Source: Telopea speciosissima (lineage: Eukaryota > Streptophyta > Magnoliopsida > Proteales > Proteaceae). Taken from it: a DNA stretch of 64,000 bases. Both the position numbers and the translations under genes were made by a program. Of this stretch, positions 47,817-60,319 are shown piece after piece. The stretch covers positions 61,332,484 through 61,396,483 of the forward strand of contig NC_057919.1 in NCBI RefSeq assembly GCF_018873765.1. Reading direction: 5' to 3'. A model generated the notes under the pieces. The model was given only the letters and a program-made list of their open reading frames with translations, was not told the DNA's origin and made no database searches. Numbering within the stretch: the first letter of the stretch is position 1; each line of letters starts with the position of its first letter.

Positions 47817-48393
47817 TAGTATTAGAGATGAACAAAGCTCACGTCACCATCTCCCTCCCCTCCCCTAGTCGGCTCCTTTCTTTCTTCTTTCTTTCTTTTC
47901 CTTTTTTTTTGTATGGAGACCAATACCTCCACCGAAGCTCCCCCCTCCCCCATTGCCATTGCACTCCTCACTCCCTTATGGCCGAACCCACCATGGCCAC
48001 TCCCATCGTGGCCACCCCTATGGCCACTCCCCTGTGGTCGTGCCCTCTTTGGCCGTCCCCTTGCTGCTTCCTCTCTTCTCTCTACCATTTTTTTTTCCGC
48101 TATAAGGTCAGTAATGAATATAAAGAAAACAAGAAAGGTACAAGATTAAAGTCTAGGCATACCTAAATGGAATACAATACACTGGAAACCCCTAGCTCCA
48201 CTTTCGGCATGACCATCAACAGAGAGAGGGGAACCCAAGATCAGATTGGAGATCCACCTTCGGCATGGCATGGTCATCAGCAGAAACCCCAACTCACCCA
48301 TAAATGACATACAAATATCTAGTATCCTGTACAAAGATTAAAAAAAAAAAAACCCTTCATAATTAAGACAGTTCTTCCCCTAAACTATCCAAA

Positions 48394-49228
48394 ACGATAT
48401 CTAGACTTTCCATAAGCATCATGAGCAACATGATCTTCTTTCACATATTCAGGAAACCTCCTCCAAAATAGAGATTTTTCTGGATTTAGCGGCTTGGTTA
48501 GCTAGAGAGTAAGAAACTTGATTCACCTCTTTATAACAGTGAGTAATTTTCATCTAATTGAAGAAAGAAAAACACTTGAGTTTCTCCAAAGATATTCTAA
48601 ATCCCAAGGAATGGTGACATTTGAAATCGAATCAACTATCGCTTGAGAATCACTTTCAAACCAAATGTGTGTATATACTGTTGCTCTTGATCTTTCAATT
48701 ACATATAGGAAATGCTTGGAATTCCGCAGAAAAACAAGTTTTGATACCCACATAGTAAGAGAAAGCTCCCAATGGATAGCCCTCAAAACTCCTAAAATTC
48801 CACCAAAACCAGCATGACCAGGATTTCCTAGAGAGCACCCATCAATGTTGATTTTAATCCACCCCTCCATTGGTTTAAAAGAACTCTCCCGATGGACACC
48901 ACTATAGAATTAGAAAAGATAACTCCTAGCTTTTTTGAAATCATAAGATCCAATACAGATTTAATTTTGCACTTCATCATAGATGCTGTGTCAATTAGAT
49001 CTCTTTGAACATGTATGAAGACAAATTTGTGATGTTTTCGAAATATATTAAATCTATACGGGTATTCTTTTCCATCCACATATGAAAAGGGATTAAAATC
49101 AAACCCGCCAGCCCAATGCTCTTCAAGTGAACCGCATTTGCTTTTCTTCTCCACCAGCATCTGTAATCATCAATATTATTAACATTCGGCCGACAACTTT
49201 AAAAACATCCATGAAAATTTTCCACAGG
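48394..49228 (-). pseudogene. LINE ORF2 RNase H-like remnant (unit 2)
   Basis: Counterpart of 30545-31379. One difference close to the Copia edge is CCAGAC to CCGAC. Confidence 0.8.
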
Positions 49229-49233
49229 TCTCT

Positions 49234-52200
49234 TGTTAGGGTTTAGGGTTTAAGCACAAAGCAGTTGCTTAAAGCATTACACCCTGAGTATCTAGTTTGG
49301 AATACCGCATCGCTGCCTCCACTAGTATATATAGGAAAACTAGGGTTTAGGTCGGATGGGCTAATTACTAAATTGCCCTCACATACTGGCATTAATACAA
49401 GTAGGATTATATTAGAACATATAAAGGGATATTACATAAATACCCTTACAATCTCCTCCTATGTTCTACATATATCCATTACACATGTATAGGAACCATT
49501 GTTCAATCAGTAATTGAATCAATATAAATTGAATTCAATAATCCAATAAATCAAATAAGAAATAAGTAAACTTCAAGAAATAAAACAAAGGTTTTAGATC
49601 AAAACTAAACCCAACAATAAATCCGAAGTTCCACATGCAAGTGGCTAAACCAAAAGAAATAATCAAAAGGAAAAGTCCTTGCAATCCATGTGACTTTACT
49701 CATCAAGTAAGTCATCCTCATCGAGATCCAGATTCAACCGTTCTCCTCCATCTTCGCCATTCTCTCGTAATTTGTCAAATATGAATTTCATAAGATATTG
49801 TGAATTCAATCATTTGCACAATAGTATCTAGTTCAACAATAAGAACTTAGTACATTTCATATATGGTGAAGGTAAATCAAAAAACAATAAGCATCATCAT
49901 CAAGTTTCTTTACAAGAACTCGATCCTATATAGTCTCTATCATAAGGACCATACCATGTTTCCATTTGGAATCTTGTATTCGTCATATCAGTCATAGATT
50001 TATGTTGTATCATCAAATTTGGAATGGTACACCATACTATGAAAGACATGTCATCAAATTTGGAATGACATAAAGACTAGCACAATATCATTGAAACATA
50101 TCGGACATTTTTCATATTCCTTTGTGGAATAACAAAGTAAGGAGACTTCACATGAAAATTTGCTACACCATCAAGTTTGGAATGGTTTCACAAATCCCCA
50201 TACTTAGTAACCTAACTAAGTTATCGAAACATGTAAATCGTCCCGAATGCTTACCAAGGCTAGATGAGATTCGAATAATTCAAAATAATATTGGGTTAGG
50301 TTAAGACCGACTAAATGGTCTTTAACCCCATCTCCCCGTAGTTTTGAATGTTCGATCTTTGTTCAATCCCTTTGTAAGGGCATCGCCGTATTATCCTTCG
50401 ATCTCACATCAATCAAAGTGATAATCCCTTGTTACGTTCTATAATTCAGCATAGCCTTGTTTCACCTAATGTGTCTCCTCTTACCATTAAAGAGTGAGTT
50501 ATTCACAATCGTCTTGGTTGCTTGATTATCACAGAATATAGATATAGAGTTTAACTTAAAACTCCTCAATGGAATATCCATGATCGATCCTTTATCCACT
50601 CGCTTCATCTCCTGAAGCTAGAGCATAAAGTTTCGATTCCATAGATGAGAGCAATACTAGTCTGTCTTTTGGATTTCCATGCTACTTTGCTCCTCCTAGT
50701 GTAAATACATAACCACCTGGTGGATCTGCTTGTCTCCCAAATCGAGCACCAAGATGCATCGAATATCCTTCCAAAGTTGGAGGATGTCCATTATAACATA
50801 AAGCATAACCTTGAGTACCCTTAAGGTATCTCATCAGCCTCGATAGGGCATCCCAATGCTCTTTTTCAGATTACTAGTGAAACGACTAAGATGCCTACCG
50901 TAAAGGCTATGTCCGGCCTAGTACAACTCATTGCATACATGAGACTACCAATCGGTTTAGAATAATCTAACCGATTCACGATGTCACCCGTGTTAGGTTT
51001 CAACCGTTTGTTATAGTCATAGGGTGTCTCAATTGGTTTACAATCACTTGTATCCCCAACTAGAAAGTAGCTTCTCAATGTAATGAGTCCGACTAAGGGT
51101 GATCCCTTGCTCACTGAAGCTTACTCTCATCCCAAGAATGGTGTCTACCACACCAAGATCTTTCATGTCGAATTCTTTGGACAAGATTTCTTTAATGTCA
51201 CTCACTACGAGAGAGATCGAACCTAGAATCAACATGTCGTCTACATACAAGCAAATAATCGCGACCTTGTTTGACTCGCATAAAAATAAAGGCACTTATC
51301 CGAGTTCTTTGGTTTGAAAACCAAAGCTCTTTCTTGTCTTGTCAAACTTCTCATGTCACAATTTAGGTGCTTGTTTAAGACCATAGAGAGATTTGTTTAA
51401 TTTACAAACTCTTTTTCGAACCTTCCATGACAAACCCTTCAGGTTGGTTCATGTAGATTTCTTCCGTTAGGTCTCCATTAAGGAAAGCCGTTTTTACATC
51501 CATTTGATGCACAACATAGTGCTCAATAGATGCTATGGCAAGAAGAATCCTTATTGTTGCCAAATGGCGACGGGAGTAGATGTCAAAATAATCTATCCCT
51601 CTCACCTATTTATAGCCCTTAGCTACTAATCGTGCTTTATACCTGGCTATAGACCCATCCGGATTAAGTTTCTTCTTCGTACCCACTTACACCCTATTGT
51701 CTTGGCCCCTCTAGGCAGATCAACAAGGTGCCAGGTCTCATTCTCGCATTAAAGAGCTCATTTCCTCATCAATGGCTTCTTTCCATAACAGGGAGTCCCT
51801 AGATCTCATCGCTTCCTTATAGGTGGATGGATCAGCCTCTAAATGGTAGGTCACAAAATCCTCACCAAAATTCTTGGGTACTGATCTCTAGTAGATACTC
51901 TTCTAGATTCCGATTCAAGGAGCATTGTGGGAGTAGTGTCGTAAACAATTGGTTCGATTCCAAAGGTGATTCTCAGAACCACTTCACCAAACCAGCAAGG
52001 TGGGCCTTTATCTCTAAGGAATTTATCCTCAAAGAATATAGCATCCCTAGATTCTATCACCACATTGGTTGATAGATCCAAAAATTGGTCTGGCAAAGAT
52101 GTCTTTCGCACAACCTAGATATACACAAGTGTTTGTTCTAGTTCCCACCTTAGGTCTCCTAGGGTCTTATATCCTAACATAAGCTATCATGACCCCAAAC

Positions 52201-54542
52201 CTTAAGAGTGTCATATCTACGGGATGATTATGCCATAGTTCATAAGGTGTAGAAGTCGGTTTTGAATGTGGTAGTCTATTTAGAATGTGATTTGCGCTAA
52301 CATCGCTTCTCCCCAATAGCAAGAGGGCATACCATTTGTCAATAACATGGAGTTTAACATCTCTCGTTAACGTCCCTGTTCTTTCTTTCGGCTATGCCAT
52401 TTGATTGAGGTGAGTAAGGAGCGATAGTTTCAAGGATTATGCTGCAGAGGCACAATTCCTTGAACTCTGTCAATTTGTATTCTCCTCCCTATCACTTCTA
52501 AATCTTTTAATTTTCAAGTTCAACTGATTTTCTACCCTATTCTTGAAAATTTTAAATTTTTCAAAAGCTTCATCTTTAGATTTTAACAGGTATAAATGAC
52601 AGTATCTAGAAAAATCGTCTATAAATGTTATCAAATACTTCCACCTCCTCTAGTTGTGTAGCTTTTAAAGTCACAAATGTCGAATGTATAAGTTCAAGAA
52701 GTTGAGTGCTCCTAGAAACCGGTCGAACGGTTTTCTAGTTATTTTAGTTTGAGCACACACTTCACATCTGTTAAATCTAATTGAAGTGTCTAATGGTAAA
52801 TTATGAGTTTTAACTAGTTTGAGCATTTTCCTATAGTTCACATGTCCTAACCTACAATGTAGTATTTTGGGATCAAGTGAATTATGGTTAACCTGGTTTA
52901 TTGTCTCATTAGCTAAACTCAACCTAAACATACCATTCAAATTATAAGCACATCCAAAATAAAAGGAGTTAACAGACAATGTTACTCTACCACTACTAAA
53001 AGTAATAGACATTCCAAGATCAAGCAAAATTCCAATGGAAATTAAATTTTTTCAAAACCAGGAAAGATTTTAACATTTTTCAAAGTTAATATTTTACCCG
53101 ATGATAGAACCAGTTCTTGTCCCTTGTTGAGCCACTTCCACGCGTCTCCATTTTGCAACATGGCAGTCCCGCTTACTTGAACAACATCGGTGAGCGGTCC
53201 TTGCTATTGCAAACATGACAAGTCGCTCGAGTCTAACCACCAATCGAAGATGTCTGGCCAACCCCTTACCCTTGCCAACCATGGCAACAAAGTTAGTAGG
53301 CTCGATCTTGTCCACCAAAGCATGTGAACTTCCTTCGTGGTGTGTCGGTGTTCCCTTTCTTAGGACCCCTACACTCGGATGCATAGTGACCCCACTTTCC
53401 AGCCGATTGCACTTGCCCCTCTTTTTAAAATTAGTCTTTTTGGCCTCCAACTGTTGGGGTTCTTTCTTAGGTGGCTTGGACTGCCTAGGATATTTCTTGG
53501 GTTGTGAAACCAAATTGGCGATGCCTCGTTGTTGTTTCACCATCTCCAAGTTATTCTGCTCTGTTCTCATCTTCGATTCTAATGAACCGTTTGAGATCAT
53601 CCAGCCCCACTTGTGTTTTCTTCTGTGCATCTCGTTTTAAAGGAATGCCGGTAGAGGGTAACTTAAAGATAATTGCACCCACTAAGAATGCATCAACAAC
53701 GAGGATGTTTTCTTGGTTCAATTTTGTTCTCAAAGTCCTTACTTGTGGAAGTATCTCCTTATCTTCTTGAAACTTGAAGTCCATAAACTTGTCAACCAAG
53801 TGAGTTTTTGATAGGTCCTCCTCCTTTTTGAATTGGGCTTCTAGGTTTTCCCAAATCTCTTTTTGCGTCTCATATTTACTATAGGTCTCTGACCTATCGT
53901 GACGTAGTTCAATAGGTAGTCTTTGCAAAAGTCTTCGTCACTTATCCATTGGGCTTGTTAGGTCCGTACAATCGGAAAATTTATTTACTACAAGTGTAGA
54001 AAATATTGAGGTACTTGAGTCCAAACTGAGTCCTCCTTTTCCAAGAATCGAACTCGAGCCACTAAAGCTTTCCAATTTGATCATCTCAATTGGAACAGCG
54101 TGTTTTCTCCATATTAAGTGATTTGTTTATATGCCCAAACAAAAGATCAAATAAAAAAATAAATGCTCAAGGAATAGTCACACCGAGATGGAGAACCCTG
54201 GATTTAGATGAAGGAGGAAAAGATCGCGACGGTGCGCGGTATCGACACTTGTAATGTACACGCTAATGCAGGCTGCTAGCGGATGTTGGCTGCTCGCAGA
54301 TAATGGCCGAACCCAAAAGATTTGATAAATTAAATCAAAAGTGTCCTTTTTTTTTCAATGAAGGACAGTCAATTCAATGCCTGAAAACGACTTTGAGTAA
54401 AGAGCTTGCTGCCAAGTGCCGGATCAAATCAATGCTGATTTTTTTTTTTTTTTAATAAGGCACCAACACCATAAAGCTTCTTTAGCTTTTGTCAAAAAGT
54501 TTCGACAAAACAGAAGCGAAGACTACTGAAAGCTTCACTTTG

Positions 54543-54574
<32 letters not shown>

Positions 54575-55162
54575 TTAATCAAAAACAAACTTTCAACTCC
54601 TTTTGTCTCATTCACCTTTAATCAATCAAATCAAACTACTATTCTTTTGAATGATAAATCAAAAAATAATGCAATCAAGGCCAAAGTCGATTACACATAT
54701 GGGCCCGAGATCGTGACGATCTAAGAAATCCCCGCAGTGAATGAAGACATCGGTAAGCCGATCTCGAAATTCTACAAAACCCACGATCAACAAAGCCAAT
54801 TAACAAAGCCGATCTCTCAATTGAGGAGAAAAATTCTGCAAAAACCCACGATCAAACAGAGCCGATCTCTCAAAAATAAATTGTGAATTCGAAAATTCAA
54901 AGCCGATCTTGATTGCAGAGAAACAAAAATTCTAATGCTTTAAGATTGTTAGGGTTTAGGGTTTAAGCACAAAGTTGCTTAAAGCATTACACCTGAGTAT
55001 CTAGTTTGGAATACCAGGACTCATCGCCTCCCCTAGTATATATAGGAAAACTAGGGTTTAGGTCAGATGGGCTAATTACTAAATTGCCCCTCACGCCTGG
55101 GCATTAATACAAGTAGGATTATATTAGAACATATAAAGGGATATTACATAAATACCCTTACA
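49234..55162 (-). mobile_element. Copia-2: duplicated copy of Copia-1
   Basis: LTRs at 49234-49450 (approximately) and 54947-55162; same TCTCT TSD (49229-49233, 55163-55167) and the same LINE insertion point as Copia-1, so it arose by duplication of the region, not by new insertion. Same gene order on minus: gag 53928-53094, integrase zinc part 53027-52671, RT 52111-50866 and an RNase H region to about 50340. Frames are much more broken than in Copia-1, with dozens of 1-2 base indels, mostly at CAG/CTG. No standalone gene is supported. Confidence 0.93.
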
Positions 55163-55167
55163 TCTCT

Positions 55168-55442
55168 TGCATACTTACAATCGAGAAATAGATGAACCAG
55201 TTGATTCCTCCTCCTTTAAACATTGCTCACATCTTGATACAAGGTAGGTATTCTTCTTCCCGCCATTTTGGTTTCACATCTACTGCAAACGGTGAGGAAT
55301 GTCCACAACTAGCTGAAAATTTTGGTTTCATAAATATCTTTTCTTTCTCACAAATTGAATGTATGCCCATGCAAAACATTAGTGGTGAATCGTGACAAGA
55401 GTGCGAAAAGGGTCTAAAATTGTGGTTTGATCCAAACCCCAA
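55168..55442 (-). pseudogene. LINE ORF2 zinc-finger remnant (unit 2)
   Basis: Counterpart of 37384-37657, beyond the second Copia copy. Confidence 0.75.
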
Positions 55443-56715
55443 TCTTCTATTAACGTTATAGGTGTTGGGTAATTGTATTACAATTTCTTACAAACAATTG
55501 ATATATCACAAGATGCAATACAATAGCTTAAGCAGTAGAAACTAGGTTGTTGTTATTTGACCTTTGGCTGAAACATGAAGAACAAATCTTGAATTCGATG
55601 TTGAGTCACACCGCAAGAACTTAAACAAACTGCAAACAGAATTAAGTATTAAATAAACCAATACCCAATCACATGTTTCTCACTTTTTTTAGTGCATAGG
55701 ATGAAGTAAATAGAAAAAAGCAAGGTCAATTAGGGTTAACTGAGCCCAGCCCGATCGGGTCAATCGGCAGGTGGCTGAACTGGCTGAGATAATTGAGCCG
55801 ACCTAGGGCCGGGCTGGGCTTGGGTTGAGCTAAGAGGACTTAGGGTTGGCTAGGGTTTTAAAAAACCCGGTCCTGTTTCAACCCTACTCCTATTGCATAC
55901 AAAAGCATCCATCAAATAAAGTCACATTACTCTTGTCTTTTAAATCAACCCCAAAGGAACCATTTTAATCTATGTAATCCATAAGTCATTTAATAACTAA
56001 ATAGTTAATCAAAATGAAATAATAATAATTACATACTAATTAACATCTCTATTACTAATATCCCTCTTAATATACCATAACCACTTAATTAAAGTAGTTT
56101 TAAGTATCATTAGGTTAGATCAAATTGATCCGAACCAAACCGATTCAATCAACTACACTTACTTTAATCCTAAAGTGTCATTTATATTTATTAATTAATA
56201 AATAATTATTATAAATAAATTAATGCCAGTAGTGAAGTCCATAAAAATATGTTCTTGCAAAGGATTTCAACTTATGTTTAAATTATAAACCTCTCTTTAA
56301 GTTGTGTCTAGTTTTTTTTCTTCCAATTCCAAGATGGTTGGGGAGAAGTTTAACTAAGAGTTGATCATCATGATGGTTCATGGTTTTAAAACTTGAAATC
56401 AAAAGACTTGATTCAAATCGGAATCAACTGCTCTCGATCCCATGAATGCATTTGGATCCTCATTTTGGGCTATTTTCCTCTTCTTTAGTACCAACATAGT
56501 ATAATCAATGAAAATTACCTCTTATAGAAAAAATTTACAAGTGTTTTCGATAGAAAATTTTTAAAACCCATAGATTTGAGGGAATCCTTACTTCCTCTAC
56601 CCGTTCTCAATTTTTTGGGGCTTAGAACAATTTAGGCGGATTTCTATCAGAATCGATAGAGGTTAATTTTGGGTTTTAAACCTTGTGATGTTTATCTTGT
56701 TCAAAATATTTACAC

Positions 56716-56890
56716 GGAAAATTATCACCTCAATTTACCTGTCCGTCAATTTCCTCAGTTCCCTCTAATAAAGGGAGGTGGACCTCACCTGGGCAATGTG
56801 TTCGGGCAGGGGTAGGGTGGTTATTTTCACCCCCTATTAGATGGAATTGAGGAAATTGAGGGGCAAGTAAATTGAGGGGATAAAGATCCC
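56716..56890. mobile_element. Mutator-like MITE of the TTATCCTCTCAA family (unit 2)
   Basis: Counterpart of 38934-39108 at the same position in the second unit, essentially identical. Confidence 0.75.
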
Positions 56891-57561
56891 ATTTACACCG
56901 TGTGCCAGCTAAAAAAAAATTGAGAGAACATGGAGAGAGGTGAGGGTAACTGAAAAAATAAAACAATGAAACTCGTACTGGGCTAACTTTATTTAAGAAA
57001 TAAAGATACTCACAAATAAGGACAATTGAAATGGATATAATATTTAGGAAAAAAGATCTCTATTTGTTGGTATTTCCTACGCCCTCTCACTAGGCACCAT
57101 GAGATGACGCCTCTGCCCCTTAGTTAGATGCCGGCGTGGTCACCAATTGGCCCAAATGCTTGTGTAGATACCATGTGATCAAGTAGAGATCAATTGTCCT
57201 ATTTATTTAAGTCGTCATAGTAATATTTTCCTTGCGATTTGGTCTCTCAACTCAATAATAGCACATAACAGATTTATAGGCATGTAAATAATTATTGTCC
57301 ATTGAAACAAATTATACATAGAATCTTGATCATTGATTGGATGTAAAATCACTTAAAAAATCCTCTAAATGAGTGCGAAAATTATTTAAAAAATATGACA
57401 CCAAGCTTGAAATTTTTGTCCAATTATAATCGGATATCTCTTTCATTCTCAAACATACATTATAAATAGGCTTTTTCTCAACTGCCCTCCTTAAAATGCC
57501 CATTTGTCCAAATGCACCCTTACAACTTTACAATTTATATGTGTCCCCCACTTCCAAAACA

Positions 57562-58543
57562 TTGTGACACTTAGTCTAGTCCATTAGTCTGGGACATTAG
57601 ACGTTAGTTTCAGAAAATCTAATGACCAAAATACCCTTGTGACAAAAACCCACCAAAATTAAAGAGTAAAGTGACAAAATTGCCTTCATCTTCCCCAAAT
57701 CGTTTAGGAAGAATCAAATCACAAAATCAGGGTAACCAAACAGTTATTCAAGAAGATTCATGTTACAGAATCAGGAGAACCAAACAGTTTATTTTTTCCG
57801 AAATATGAATTCACAGAAAGTCCATCTAGAGATCCCCATTCAAAATCAATATATGCTCCCACAAATTTATGCAACCAAACACAATGTAAACCATTTGAGA
57901 AGGATGAACCCTAAAATCAATGAATCTATCCTGCCTCTTTCTTTCCTCCTCTTGTTGCTCCCTTCAAGGACTCTGTTTTCCCACTTATATAGGAGCAGCA
58001 ATATGATGTAGTTGCCAAACAGATCTCCAAAATCATTGACTGCAGCTGGGATCTCACATTGGATTGACATTACAAGTATGCAACTAGAAAAGCATGTGGA
58101 TCTGGTATTTTTTTTACTGGATTTAAGATGGAGGCTACCACTTGCTAGGTTTTGTACTTTTGCTGTGCTTTATTAACATGCATGAATCCATTAAGATGTG
58201 CTTGAAATTACCTGTTTTGATTTATTAGGGGGGAAGAGAGAAAAAGTACATCTAGTGGTTTCTATCATTGTTGATTCAACATCGTCTGTTACAATTTGAG
58301 AAAGAGGCAGCAAGGATCAAATTCATGTTAGTGACTGATGGATCAATCACTTGGACGGAAGATGAGGAAAATTTGGACTGGATAGATTCATTGATTTTAG
58401 GGTTCATTTTGGGAAGATGAGGGTAATTTGGTCACTTTAGTCTTTAATTTTGGTGAGTTTCTATCACAAGGGTATTTGGTCATTAGATTTCCTGAAACTA
58501 ACGTCTAATGTTTCAGACTAACGGACTGGACTAAAGTGTTACA
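57562..58543. mobile_element. TIR element with ~140-bp arms (unit 2)
   Basis: Counterpart of 39780-40761 with about six to eight substitutions. Confidence 0.7.
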
Positions 58544-59211
58544 AATAATAAACTAATATTAAGAGATAATACTTGGGTCGGGGTATTACATTTGATACGT
58601 TTGTTTAGTGGGAGTTTGTTTTCCCCCTTTTTGGCTATTATTTGAGCTCTTTATTTGGCCAGTGGTTTTTGTATTCTTTTGTCGTCTTAATACATTTACT
58701 GGTTATGGTTTCATTATTTATTCTTATATGACATTTCTTACGAAATGGTGATTAGCCATAGGCGGTATTTAGCCAAGGATTCTAAAATGGTGGTTAGCCA
58801 TAAGCAGTATTTAGCCAAAAATTCTAAAATGATGGTAAATCATGGACGGTGAGCCAAAGTATGGTATTAATTCAAGTTCATGATGGTTTTGCCCAAGTAT
58901 GAGTTAATGTCAAAGTGTACTACCTGTGAGGATTTTTAAGGTAGAGGACCAACAAGGAAAGAACATTTACTTGGTGATCACTTGTTATGCTCCTATTTCC
59001 TTGTTTATACATATATCCAAAGCAGCTCGCGTTAATAGATCATTTGTGACTGTGATGACAGAAAGTTGTATGTCGTATGTTGAGGCATGTTTTCTGCTGT
59101 CGTTCGACACAAGTGGCTATTAACAGAATCAAAGTAATTTTGAGTGGGAGATTGGGACTCTGGCCAAATCTAATAAAAGATATGTGTATTAATTTTGCCT
59201 AAATGGGAGAT

Positions 59212-59573
59212 TGTTGGGTTCTTGGGCTACAATAATACACACTTCCTTTATTGGGTCCATGAATTAGTTAGCCACTCCAGGTTTTAAGTTAGGGGTATTT
59301 CTAACCTAACACATTGTGGGAGTGTGTGAGGGTCATGTTGAATAGTATATATTCAATTCAAGGTCCCCACAACCGTCACTTGATTTTTACTAATTTTCCT
59401 ACTCTCGGGAGATTTAAGAGAAAGCTTATGGAAGGCTATTGGGAGCTGTAAAAGCTTAGGGATCGACTACAGCTATCAACCAAAAAGGTATGTCATTTAT
59501 TCCTTTGTTTATTCATTGTCTTCCAAACCTGTATGGGATTCTATATGATTGATTAGTGATCTAAATCACAACA
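59212..59573 (+). mobile_element. LTR (362 bp) downstream of TPS-C
   Basis: Counterpart of 41431-41792 in unit 2. Confidence 0.55.
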
Positions 59574-60172
59574 CACCACTGCTTGTCAATAGAGCTAAGA
59601 GCAAGCACTTGAGTAAAGAAACAAAAAGGAGAAGACTAAGAAGAGAAAAGAATAGAGTGAGAGAAGTGTTGAGAAAACAATGCCCAAAAGTAGTGATTGA
59701 CAGAAGAAATACGAAAAACAGAGAAGAACAAACACACAGGTTTTACGTGGTTCACCCCCAAGATGGAAGCAACATCCACGGTCGAGCAATAGAACGAATT
59801 TTACTATTCTCTTGAAATGTTACAAACCCTCACTTACGGCTCTCTCAAAGATATATAGAGAGAAGCCCTAACCCAAGAAAGTACAAAAATGCCCCTGGAC
59901 CCAAAAATTGTCAAATCGGACAGGATCGGACCAAAACATAACATATATCCCAAAGTATACCGTTTTGAAGGTCTCGACGAGCCAAACACAACGCACAGCC
60001 TATGGCGGTGATGTACGTCGTTTTTCGGCAATCCGAGATTGTTTCGAGGGTGAAATGGCCCTCCAAAGATCTCAACCGCACATTCTAGATCGAAATCAAG
60101 CTTCACCAATAACTAGAAGTATGAACCAGTGATAGATCCAGAATAATCGATCCTATCACTTATTAGTATAAT

Positions 60173-60178
60173 TTTATT
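60173..60178 (-). terminator. candidate poly(A) signal of TPS-C
   Basis: AATAAA on the minus strand about 140 bases beyond the TPS-C stop, at the same place as in TPS-B. Confidence 0.5.
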
Positions 60179-60319
60179 TATAATAAACTATAATATAATC
60201 CAAACCCGGTACAATCAAACAACCAAAATAGGAAAGTGTCCTAAACAACAACTAAGACTACTAACTAACATAAAAATAAGACTCTCTCACAATAGGGAGT
60301 CACAAGTAGCTCAGTACTT

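Noticed and set aside
49234..55162. Copia-2 as an independent second insertion
   Set aside because: Same TSD, same LINE site and same flanks as Copia-1; it was copied with the 17.8-kb unit.
49234..55162. Copia-2 frameshifts as rapid biological decay
   Set aside because: The indels are concentrated at CAG/CTG sites and occur in both directions between copies, while flanking DNA is nearly identical; sequence error at methylated sites is more likely.
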